DNA of 5,792 bases from Nitrososphaerota archaeon (GTDB taxonomy: Archaea; Thermoproteota; Nitrososphaeria; Nitrososphaerales; Gagatemarchaeaceae). Positions within the stretch are counted from its first letter, which is position 1; each line of letters starts with the position of its first letter. Where the stretch lies: NCBI GenBank assembly GCA_005877185.1, contig VBPQ01000113.1, positions 1 through 5,792 on the forward strand, given 5' to 3'. This document shows positions 1 to 5,399 of this stretch, in pieces. The translations under genes and the position numbers were made by a program. The notes under the pieces were generated by a model. That model worked only from the letters and a program-made list of their open reading frames with translations. It made no database searches and was not told where the DNA came from.

Positions 1-978
1 TCTTCGTCGATGGATAGTTCCTCGGTGCGACTACGAGCCTGGACCCGTACCACTTCGTCTTGTACTCGAGCTGGCGGCGCATCTCGTACGGCGCCCCTCC
101 GTAGATGGCGCCCGCAAGGCTGTGGTTCCTGGCCAGCTTGGAGGCTGCTAGGTCCTCGACCACGACTACCGACTTGGTTCTCGCCAGCATTGTGGTGAAC
201 TTGTGCAGCCTGTCCAAGCGGATGTTTGTAATCCGGTACCATATCTTCTGGTGCCTGAGGAGGGACTTAAGGCGATTCTTGCTTCCCTTCGCCTTCCTGG
301 CGAGGGCCTTCTGTGCGTGCCTCTCTTGCCACTTCAACCGCTCCAGCCTAGGCCTCTCGAGGGTGGTGCCGTCGCTCACGGTCGCAGGGTGGATGATGCC
401 CCAGTCGACACCGGCTACTGGGCCGTCGTCGTTCTCTGGAACCCTGACCTTCTCCCTCCTGACGCCTACGGAGACGAACCACCTCCCCGCCCTCTTGGAG
501 ACTGTGGCGTATAGGACACGGCTCCGCGGAAGGTATCCCCGCTCCTTCAGCTTGACCCAGCCGAAGGTGGGCAGACGGATTGCCCTATCCTTGACGTGGA
601 CCGCCCCTGTCAGGGTGAACGACTGTTTTGCTCCGTGCCTGTTCTTGTACGATGGCCAGCGGAAGCGATCTCTGCGCATCAGGAAGTTGTGGAACGCGCT
701 CCCCAAGTCCCTGAGCGCCTCCTGCGGGGCGCACTTCGAGACCTCGTACATCCAGGGATAGTCTTTCGCCTTCTTCGCGTTGAGGATTCTGTGCTGGTCG
801 ACCGGCGACTCGTACTTCAGGGGCGGGTGCGGAAGCTGGTTCCATACGTAGATGTTGTTGTTCCTCTCGAGGCCCCAGTTGTAGGCGAACCTTGCGATGC
901 CGCACGCCTTGGTGAAGAGCTCTCCCTGGGCCTTCGTGGGTGGCAGCTCTGTCTTGTAGCCCTCGCTATCAGGGTCAT
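1..978 (-). pseudogene. tnpB: IS607-type TnpB (RNA-guided nuclease), frameshifted near the N-terminus and cut by the left edge
   Basis: Reading leftwards, one frame stays open from about 961 to base 1 and encodes about 320 residues of an OrfB/TnpB protein. The start reads GYKTELPPTKAQ, followed by ARFAYNWGLER, the typical TnpB head. With the frame repaired and ATG 978 as residue 1, the RuvC-I motif GVDWGIIHPATVSDG puts the catalytic Asp at D192, and VVVVEDL puts the RuvC-II Glu at E275. The zinc finger and RuvC-III Asp lie beyond the left edge. The open frame has no ATG, GTG or TTG between an upstream TAG and the conserved head. ATG 978 overlaps the tnpA stop (ATGA) but is one base out of phase. 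Adding one base to the GGG at 962-960 would give MTLIARGYKTEL. I therefore call it a frameshift (mutation, assembly error, or less likely programmed shifting). The TnpB identity is secure; loss of function is inferred. Confidence 0.85.
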
Positions 979-1163
979 GCTCGTCGAGCCGCTGAGGAGC
1001 TGGCGTAGAGGGCTGCGTCGCTGGTCCTGTTTGGAAGCTCGTGAACGAGGATAGTGCCGGTTGGCAGTTGCTCCACCGAGCGCGGGAACCTCCCGCTCTT
1101 GAAGAGGCGATAAATGGTCTTGTAGTCTATTCCGGTATGTCCCGACCAGTCTGCCAGCTTCAC
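975..1163 (-). pseudogene. tnpA: IS607 TnpA serine recombinase remnant: DNA-binding head only
   Basis: This is a 62-codon frame with a GTG start; an in-frame TAG lies just upstream, so GTG 1163 is the first possible start. Residues 1-45 match the MerR-like winged-helix head of IS607-family transposases: MKLADW, then GIDYKTIYRLFKSG and LPTGTILV. The next part, AALYASSS, begins like the recombinase catalytic motif (usually ALYARVSS), but the protein ends six residues later at ARRA-stop. IS607 TnpA is normally about 200 residues, so the catalytic domain is missing. The tail LYASSSAARRA could be a fusion of the catalytic LYA with a C-terminal LYG-type motif, an in-frame internal deletion at a short homology; that is inference. 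The stop overlaps a tnpB ATG as ATGA, the usual IS607 arrangement. It cannot recombine DNA, but it could still bind the element ends. Confidence 0.8.
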
Positions 1164-1182
1164 ATCATTCTATCTTGATTTT

Positions 1183-1190
1183 GTATTTAA
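1183..1190 (-). promoter_or_regulatory. Candidate archaeal TATA box for the tnpA remnant
   Basis: On the minus strand this reads TTAAATAC, preceded by GGCC. Its near edge lies about 20-22 nt upstream of the GTG start at 1163, so transcription would begin at or next to the start codon (leaderless). The same CTTAAAT core precedes the dehydrogenase and the intact tnpB at similar distances. Confidence 0.5.
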
Positions 1191-1197
1191 GGCCCCC

Positions 1198-1206
1198 TCA
1201 CTCCAC
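1198..1206 (+). repeat. Left copy of a 9-bp target-site duplication
   Basis: TCACTCCAC directly abuts the left end of the 184-bp inverted-repeat element. An identical copy directly abuts its right end at 1391-1399. Such exact flanking repeats are the footprint of a DDE-transposase insertion. Confidence 0.85.
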
Positions 1207-1222
1207 GGTGTTGCCCGTAAAT
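1207..1222 (+). repeat. Left terminal inverted repeat of the MITE-like element
   Basis: GGTGTTGCCCGTAAAT pairs with the reverse complement of 1375-1390, with one mismatch at position 12 (T here, C in the other arm). Confidence 0.85.
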
Positions 1223-1374
1223 TATTCTGTGTGAGCGGACCATTCGCTAGGAGGCGTCCCTTATGCTCCGTATCCCCCTCCGAATCTGTCCTCCTCTTCG
1301 TCACACGCCCTGATGAGCTTCATCCCTTGCAGAGCGTGGCGTGGGGACCGGACGCCGTTACCATCAGCAGAGGG

Positions 1375-1390
1375 ATTTGCGGGCAACACC
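1375..1390 (-). repeat. Right terminal inverted repeat of the MITE-like element
   Basis: Read on the minus strand this is GGTGTTGCCCGCAAAT, the partner of 1207-1222. Beyond the repeat only scattered pairing continues (a TCTG block and the inner GGCGTCC pair). Confidence 0.85.
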
Positions 1391-1399
1391 TCACTCCAC
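1391..1399 (+). repeat. Right copy of the 9-bp target-site duplication
   Basis: TCACTCCAC is identical to 1198-1206. The predicted empty site is one copy of TCACTCCAC joined to the sequence starting TCAGACGG at 1400. Confidence 0.85.
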
Positions 1400-1493
1400 T
1401 CAGACGGTAATGTCTGGTATCATGTGGTGTTAGAATCGTTCAGCCGTAGAACCCCCCGGAGGGGAGGAACGCATGGATTTCGGAGTCGCGCAG

Positions 1494-1517
1494 CTCCTCG
1501 CCGTGAGGAGTTTAATA
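1494..1517 (+). promoter_or_regulatory. PAC2 leader or promoter: perfect 6-bp hairpin followed by a TTTAATA box
   Basis: CTCCTC (1494-1499) pairs with GAGGAG (1505-1510) across a 5-nt loop and is followed by TTTAATA (1511-1517). Two readings exclude each other. TTTAAT may be a TATA box, which would place transcription start near 1540, at the in-frame TTG codon 1542. Alternatively GAGGAG may be a Shine-Dalgarno site held in a hairpin, 7 nt before a GTG at 1518 that opens a two-codon GTG-GAA-TGA frame ending 3 nt before TTG 1530. The stretch 1400-1493 between the transposon and this hairpin shows no gene or motif I can name beyond a C/G-rich run (CCCCCCGGAGGGG, 1453-1465). Confidence 0.4.
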
Positions 1518-1529
1518 GTGGAATGAGGA

Positions 1530-2282
1530 TTGGAGCTGTCCTTGCAAGACTACCTCATCAAGTATCACGATAGACCGAAGGTCAGGAAGGGGGCCATGGT
1601 ATGCGGCCTCCCCGACAGCGGCCTCGTCGCGAAGATTGCCGTCGATTACCTGATAGACCAGCTGAAGCCGAAGCCTGTCGCGGAGATATACAGCCCGCAC
1701 CTGCCGCCTCAGGTCCTGATTCGTGAGAACGGGGTGGTCGAGCCGATGAGTCACAGGCTTTACTATGCTGCCTCCGAGAAGCTTCTAATCTACACGGGGG
1801 ATTCTCAGCCAGTCGACCCGGAGGGTGCATACTCGCTTTCCGAGCTGGTCGTCGACCTGGCCGCTCAGAACTCGGTCGGGGAACTCCTGATTCTCGCCGC
1901 GATGATCAAGGGAGCTCCCGTGGAGGAGCCGAAAGTCTTCATCTCGGCGACCGACGATGAGCTGGCCAAGGAGTATGAGGCACTCGGCGCTAAGAGGACG
2001 ACGATGGGCGCGATAACTTGGATGCACGGATTGATCCTCGGGAGAGCGCTCGACCGAGGCGTCAGGGCAGTATGTCTGTCGAGCGAGACCCAGGGCGACG
2101 TTCCAGACCCAGTGGCGGCCGAACTGGCTCTGAAGATGGTCGGTGAGAGACTGAACCTGAAACTCGACACCAGGAAGCTTCACCGAAGGAAGAAGAGTCC
2201 CCCGGAGCTCGGCGCAGGCTCACTCCCCTCTGGTCAAGAAGCGCCGCAGGAAAGGAAGAGAGAGCCCACCTACATCGGCTGA
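1530..2282 (+). CDS. PAC2-family protein (archaeal proteasome-assembly chaperone homologue)
   Basis: The protein has 250 residues from TTG 1530; TTG 1542 is the rival start (246 residues), and both keep the domain whole. The PAC2 fold is recognised from the glycine-rich opening AMVCGLPDSGLVAKIAVDYLI (about 22-42), the EIYSPHLPP segment (52-60), the strand KLLIYTGDSQP (84-94), LLILAAMIKG (119-128) and GAITWMHGLILGRAL (160-174). Archaeal relatives (PbaA/PbaB) help assemble the 20S proteasome alpha rings in the cytoplasm; others in the family have no assigned role, so chaperone activity is inferred. Residues 214-250 form a charged, proline-rich and probably disordered tail ending PTYIG. There is no signal peptide or membrane segment. 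The gene stands alone and converges on the downstream operon with only 25 nt between stop codons; I see no clear terminator there. Confidence 0.88.
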   Translation: MELSLQDYLIKYHDRPKVRKGAMVCGLPDSGLVAKIAVDYLIDQLKPKPVAEIYSPHLPPQVLIRENGVVEPMSHRLYYAASEKLLIYTGDSQPVDPEGAYSLSELVVDLAAQNSVGELLILAAMIKGAPVEEPKVFISATDDELAKEYEALGAKRTTMGAITWMHGLILGRALDRGVRAVCLSSETQGDVPDPVAAELALKMVGERLNLKLDTRKLHRRKKSPPELGAGSLPSGQEAPQERKREPTYIG

Positions 2283-2307
2283 ACTGTTGCAGACGCGTTG
2301 GTAAGTT

Positions 2308-3141
2308 CTACAGTCTCCGTTCGGCGCTCTCGAGTCGCTCCTGGAGCCAAGGAATCGCCTCCGTGACGAAACTCGGGCCGTGGTGTGCGAGGAAGTCCAG
2401 CGGGCCAGGGGTGAGAAAGTAGTTTCCGTTGCGGACGAAGCCCAGCTCTCGCCAGCCGCGTCGGTCAATCAGCTCTTCCAGCTTCTGGGGAACGAACTTC
2501 GAGAACATCTTCGCTTCATAGAGGAATACGTCTGGGTCTTCTCCTGGAATCTCCCCGAGCGGAGGCGTCAGCCATTCCGACCTCACCTCGCCGTATATGT
2601 TGGAAGCGCCCAGAAGCTGAAGTGCGTCGGTTATGTAGCTGTAGGCGCCGAAAGACACCGGGCCGCCGAGGTCGATCTCCACGTAGGTTCGTAGCTTTGC
2701 CCCGACCCGTCTGATTCCCGAGAGTTTGCGAAGGAGCCTAGAGGCGAGCTCGCGCCCCCTATCAGGTGCGCCGAGGACGAGACCGAGCTTGACGACGCAG
2801 TCGATGATGCCGGCGACCGAGACGGGGAGCTCTAGGGGGTAGACTGGAAACCTCTTCGAGAGCGCGACAGCAAATTCTCTCTGGTACCCCGTGACGGTGA
2901 AGACCAGGTCCGGCCTAAGCTCTGAGAGGAGTTGCGGGTCGGCTGTGCTGTAGCTCCCGACCTTTCTCTTCTTGGAGGCCTCGGGAGGCCTCGCACAGAA
3001 GGCGCTGACCCCGACCACGTGATCGCCAAATCCCAGGAGGAAGAGAGCCTCGGTTATCGCAGGGCTGAAGCTTACTATCCTTCCCGGTCTCTCGGGGATA
3101 TCGACCTCCTCTCCGAGAATTTCGTTGAACGCCCTGACCAA
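2308..3141 (-). CDS. BtuF/FecB-type helical-backbone metal-receptor protein, apparently cytoplasmic
   Basis: This 277-residue protein belongs to the periplasmic-binding-protein 2 family, which binds corrinoids, haem or iron chelates for ABC importers. Family landmarks are RIVSFSPAITEALFLLGFGDHVVGV (split as RIVSFSPAITE 21-31 and LGFGDHVVGVS 36-46), RPDLVFTVTGYQRE (76-89), SYITDALQLLGASNIYG (168-184), DPDVFLYEA (202-210) and FLAHHGPSFVTEAIPWL (250-266). The N-terminus MVRAFNEILGEEVDIPERP enters the domain at once, with no signal peptide, lipobox or transmembrane helix. It is therefore probably not a classical extracytoplasmic receptor, and no permease or ATPase gene is nearby. Start: TTG 3141, the first in-frame start after the upstream gene's TAG, 9 nt away, so the two genes are co-transcribed. 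Many archaea carry such soluble homologues annotated as cobalamin-binding; the true ligand cannot be read from the sequence. Confidence 0.85.
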   Translation of the reverse strand: MVRAFNEILGEEVDIPERPGRIVSFSPAITEALFLLGFGDHVVGVSAFCARPPEASKKRKVGSYSTADPQLLSELRPDLVFTVTGYQREFAVALSKRFPVYPLELPVSVAGIIDCVVKLGLVLGAPDRGRELASRLLRKLSGIRRVGAKLRTYVEIDLGGPVSFGAYSYITDALQLLGASNIYGEVRSEWLTPPLGEIPGEDPDVFLYEAKMFSKFVPQKLEELIDRRGWRELGFVRNGNYFLTPGPLDFLAHHGPSFVTEAIPWLQERLESAERRL

Positions 3142-3150
3142 CGAGCTCGC

Positions 3151-4170
3151 CTAAGGGATGAGGAGAATCTTCCCGAACTGCTCCCTGGCTTCCAGGATTC
3201 TGTGGGCTTCCCCCGCCGAGCTGAGGGGCAGCTCCTTGTAGATGTACGGGGTTAGTTGCCGCTGTAAAGCCAGCTTGAGAACCTTCGTGAGGTCGTCAGT
3301 CGTGAAAGCGTAGGTTCCGGCCAGGGTCAGCTCGGACCTGTAGACTCTCCCGATGTTCACACCGGATTCTTCACCCGTCGTTACCCCCAGAGAGACGAGA
3401 ACCCCGCCCTTGGCGAGCGCCTGGATGCTCCTCTGCCATGTCTCTGCCCCCACGTGGTCGAAGACGATATCGGCTCCGTAGCCGCCCGTCAGCCCCCTGA
3501 CCTTTTCTGGGACGTCCTCCCTTGCGTGGTTGATCGTGTAATCGGCCCCGTGAGACATCGCGAGTTCCAGCTTTGCGTCACTGCCCGCCGTCGCAATCAC
3601 CTTTGCACCAAGGAGCTTCGCCACCTGGACGGCAGCGTATCCGAGGCCGCTCCCGGCGGCCCACACCAGGACGAAGTCGCCCGCTTTCACTTTCGCGCGG
3701 GTGACGAGCCCGTTCCAAGCCGTCCCGAAGTTCACCGGAAGTGCGGCCGCGGTCCTGAAGTCGAGGCCGCGAATGGGCAGCAAGTCCTCCGCGTGAAGCT
3801 TCACGTATTGCGCGTAACCGCCGTCCGCGGCGACCCCGAGCAGCCCTATCTTCTCGCATCGGTTCGGACGACCCGTCTGGCAGTACCTGCACGTCCTGTC
3901 GCGGAGCACGGGGTACGCGACGACCTGACTCCCTGGCGTCACGTTATTCACCCCTTGCGAGACCTGGATCACCTCGCCTGCTACGTCGGTCCCGAGGATG
4001 TGAGGGAGGTGAGTCTTGTATCTGCCGTTCCTCGCCCAGACGTCCACCCTGTTGACGCCGCAGGCCTTGACCCAGACAAGAGCCTCTCCATCCCCCAGCT
4101 GTGGGTTCGGTGCGTCCTCGTAGACGAGGACCTCCGGCCCGCCCTGTCTGTGAAAGCGGACGGCCTTCAA
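3151..4170 (-). CDS. Medium-chain (MDR) zinc-type alcohol dehydrogenase / quinone oxidoreductase-like protein
   Basis: With a TTG start at 4170 the protein is 339 residues, usual for the family. A GroES-like N-terminal part holds CGVNRVD (37-43) and ILGTDVAGEV (58-67). The Rossmann part holds WAAGSGLGYAAVQVAK (170-185), the NAD(P)-binding glycine motif, and GADIVFDHVG (232-241). It should reduce or oxidise a carbonyl/alcohol or enone substrate with NAD(P)H; the substrate is unknown. The structural zinc lobe has C94, C97 and C105 with D91 where the first Cys normally sits. The usual GHE of zinc ADHs is G-T-D (60-62), so the normal catalytic zinc His is absent and a quinone-reductase-like chemistry is possible. 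The frame can be extended to ATG 4296, but that part lies inside tnpB. A TATA box at 4195-4202 sits the right distance from TTG 4170 for a leaderless mRNA, and KAVRFHRQGGPEVL is the standard family N-terminus. It is the first gene of an operon with the BtuF-like gene. Confidence 0.9.
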   Translation of the reverse strand: MKAVRFHRQGGPEVLVYEDAPNPQLGDGEALVWVKACGVNRVDVWARNGRYKTHLPHILGTDVAGEVIQVSQGVNNVTPGSQVVAYPVLRDRTCRYCQTGRPNRCEKIGLLGVAADGGYAQYVKLHAEDLLPIRGLDFRTAAALPVNFGTAWNGLVTRAKVKAGDFVLVWAAGSGLGYAAVQVAKLLGAKVIATAGSDAKLELAMSHGADYTINHAREDVPEKVRGLTGGYGADIVFDHVGAETWQRSIQALAKGGVLVSLGVTTGEESGVNIGRVYRSELTLAGTYAFTTDDLTKVLKLALQRQLTPYIYKELPLSSAGEAHRILEAREQFGKILLIP

Positions 4171-4194
4171 TTTCGGGGGTTTGGTCGTGGATTG

Positions 4195-4202
4195 ATATTT
4201 AA
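4195..4202 (-). promoter_or_regulatory. Candidate TATA box of the MDR-BtuF operon, overlapping the tnpB stop codon
   Basis: On the minus strand it reads TTAAATAT. Its downstream edge is about 25-27 nt before TTG 4170, the archaeal spacing for transcription starting at the first codon. The TAA stop of tnpB (4201-4199) lies within it. Confidence 0.6.
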
Positions 4203-4205
4203 GCA
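4197..4205 (+). repeat. Left copy of ATTTAAGCA bracketing tnpB
   Basis: ATTTAAGCA occurs here, over the tnpB stop codon, and again at 5400-5408, over the upstream end of the gene. The repeat unit is 1203 bp. Seven of the nine bases also match the TATA core before the tnpA remnant, so part of the identity may reflect promoter function and not insertion. Confidence 0.55.
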
Positions 4206-4340
4206 GTGGTTCCGTTAACTCTTCGGTCGATGACCGACGAGTCGACTTCCATCCATCTGCTCGAAGGATTAGAGTCGTCGTCTCGTTCCCCTTCACGGCT
4301 TCGCTTGGATGGCTGAGCCGCCGGAAACGCGGCGGCCAAT
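4197..4340 (-). ncRNA. Possible omega-RNA (reRNA) scaffold at the 3' end of tnpB
   Basis: By family precedent the omega-RNA covers the last part of tnpB and the transposon right end. Here this stretch holds a strong hairpin, GCCGCCG (4317-4323) pairing with CGGCGGC (4330-4336) across a 6-nt loop, and a nearby CGGCT/AGCCG pair (4296-4300, 4316-4320) that could compete with it. The boundaries are my guess: the left end is set at the flanking repeat and the right end just beyond the hairpin. No expression evidence exists in the sequence. Confidence 0.3.
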
Positions 4341-5377
4341 ATGTTCTTGGAGGCTATCTCGTCCCTATCCCCTGCTTGCCTGCATGAAGGACACATCAGT
4401 CTGCGCCCCTCGAGTTCGACTAGACGGGAGCCACAATTCGGGCATTTTGAGGACGTGCCTCTAGGATTGACATAAGTGATCGGAATCCCTTCCCACCTCG
4501 CCTTGTATTCTATCTGCCTCTGAATCTCGTGGAATGTCCAAGAGTTCATCCTTCCCCTGAAAGAGGCTCCCTGCCCGTTCCCTCTCCGGTACAGCTTCCT
4601 CAGCCCCTTCAGGTTCTCCATGACTATCCCGAACCCTTTTGCCTTGGACCGCTCGACTATCGCCTTGCTCACCCCGTGAAGTCGCTGGAGCGTTCGATTC
4701 CTCTCCCTCTGGCCATACTTGGCATAGAGCAGCTGGCTGACGCGGTTGTCCCGACGGGTTCTACGACCAATCTTCGCTCTGATCTCCCTGTACCTCTCCT
4801 TGATTTCAGCGACTTCAGATGTATGATGCACAGTTGTATTTCCAAGCGAATCTGATACTGTTACGTTCCTCTCGTTCAAATCGATTCCGACGTATCCCAG
4901 AGGCTCGACCTCGGAAATCCCCTTCGAGAAGCTGACGATTACGGCGTGACCGGTAATCGTGATTGAGCCTCTCTTGAGCGTGGGGTCGTCCATGAACGAA
5001 AGGTGATAGTCGGACCCTTGGAGGGTAAGGTAGATGAAGTGTCTAGGGGTGGTAGGAATCCTCAGCAAAAGGTGGTTGAGGGAGTACGTCTGGTTGTCCA
5101 ACTTCAGGAAGGCGCTCCGGATGTAAGGGCAGGATTTCCGATTCCTGTTACGATATACGCCGAATGCCACCTCGCAGGCCGAAAGGATGTAGTGGGTGTG
5201 TAGGCCGTATTCCTTGAGGCGAGGATAGGCAAGCTCTATTAGCCTGAACCTATTCTTGGGTTTCTTCTGGAGTGCGATTCTTATGGCATCATTACACATC
5301 AGGCGGAACTCCTCGAAGAGAGAAGAGAATTCCTCCGAAGCTCTGTATCTGAACTGGATTGCCTTTACGGGGCGCAT
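4199..5377 (-). CDS. tnpB: Intact solo TnpB, IS605/OrfB-type RNA-guided endonuclease
   Basis: From ATG 5377 the protein has 392 residues; ATG 5401 would add eight but lies inside the probable TATA box. MRPVKAIQFRYR is the usual TnpB opening. Counting from ATG 5401, the RuvC active site is complete: D174 in YVGIDLNERNV, E262 in FGIVMENLKGL and D347 in GDRDEIASKNI. A zinc finger uses C320, C323 (CPNC), C337 and C340 (CPSC). Known TnpBs use an omega-RNA from the 3' end of their own gene to cut DNA next to a short TAM, which favours retention of the element. No TnpA gene or remnant adjoins it, so movement would need a transposase from elsewhere. A 45-residue hydrophilic tail after the zinc finger overlaps the likely omega-RNA region. 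It differs strongly from the left-edge TnpB, so the two are independent arrivals. Confidence 0.92.
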   Translation of the reverse strand: MRPVKAIQFRYRASEEFSSLFEEFRLMCNDAIRIALQKKPKNRFRLIELAYPRLKEYGLHTHYILSACEVAFGVYRNRNRKSCPYIRSAFLKLDNQTYSLNHLLLRIPTTPRHFIYLTLQGSDYHLSFMDDPTLKRGSITITGHAVIVSFSKGISEVEPLGYVGIDLNERNVTVSDSLGNTTVHHTSEVAEIKERYREIRAKIGRRTRRDNRVSQLLYAKYGQRERNRTLQRLHGVSKAIVERSKAKGFGIVMENLKGLRKLYRRGNGQGASFRGRMNSWTFHEIQRQIEYKARWEGIPITYVNPRGTSSKCPNCGSRLVELEGRRLMCPSCRQAGDRDEIASKNILAAAFPAAQPSKRSREGERDDDSNPSSRWMEVDSSVIDRRVNGTTA

Positions 5378-5399
5378 CAGCAAATAATGAGAATGCCGC

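Larger units (their letters stand above)
1207..1390. mobile_element. MITE-like non-autonomous transposon, 184 bp
   Basis: The element begins GGTGTTGCCCGTAAAT and ends with its inverse, ATTTGCGGGCAACACC (15 of 16 positions pair). It is flanked by perfect 9-bp direct repeats. A 7-bp inner inverted pair (GGCGTCC 1253-1259, GGACGCC 1350-1356) lets the arms fold further. It is too short for a transposase. On the minus strand a frame is open from the right inverted repeat (GTG 1389) to TAA 1261, 42 codons including a KLIRACDEEEDRFGGGYGA ending. This may be a transposase remnant or chance; I do not recognise it. GG...CC ends with a 9-bp duplication occur in IS1-like and some IS5-group (IS903 or ISC1058-like) elements, so a transposase of that kind elsewhere in the genome is the likely mover. 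The parent family is inference. Confidence 0.82.

Noticed and set aside
105..761. Long plus-strand open frame (218 codons) opposite the left tnpB
   Set aside because: It lies antisense to a continuous TnpB frame with clear RuvC motifs, and its composition is that of a GC-rich shadow frame.
596..1054. Further plus- and minus-strand frames over the left element
   Set aside because: They overlap the TnpB body and tnpA remnant in other frames and show no recognisable domain.
1..1163. TnpB-like nuclease-dead repressor for the left element
   Set aside because: The visible RuvC-I Asp and RuvC-II Glu are intact, so nothing indicates an inactivated repressor type.
1164..1529. CRISPR array or tRNA in the longest gap
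   Set aside because: There are no regularly spaced direct repeats and no cloverleaf or T-loop sequence; the repeats seen are explained by one transposon insertion.
1313..1573. 86-codon plus-strand frame crossing the transposon right end into the PAC2 gene
   Set aside because: It runs through an inverted repeat, a target duplication and the PAC2 start, so it cannot be a conserved gene; I treat it as chance.
1785..2183. Minus-strand frames opposite the PAC2 gene
   Set aside because: They are antisense shadows of a conserved domain, with no ribosome site or motif.
2283..2307. Possible terminator between the convergent PAC2 and BtuF-like genes
   Set aside because: Only a weak CTGTTGCAG self-match is present, with no T-rich tract on either strand.
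3454..4218. 254-codon plus-strand frame opposite the MDR gene
   Set aside because: It is the complement of a strongly recognisable dehydrogenase and shows no domain of its own.
4171..4296. N-terminal extension of the MDR protein to ATG 4296
   Set aside because: The added 42 residues lie within the tnpB coding end, are not part of the MDR fold, and a TATA box sits correctly for TTG 4170.
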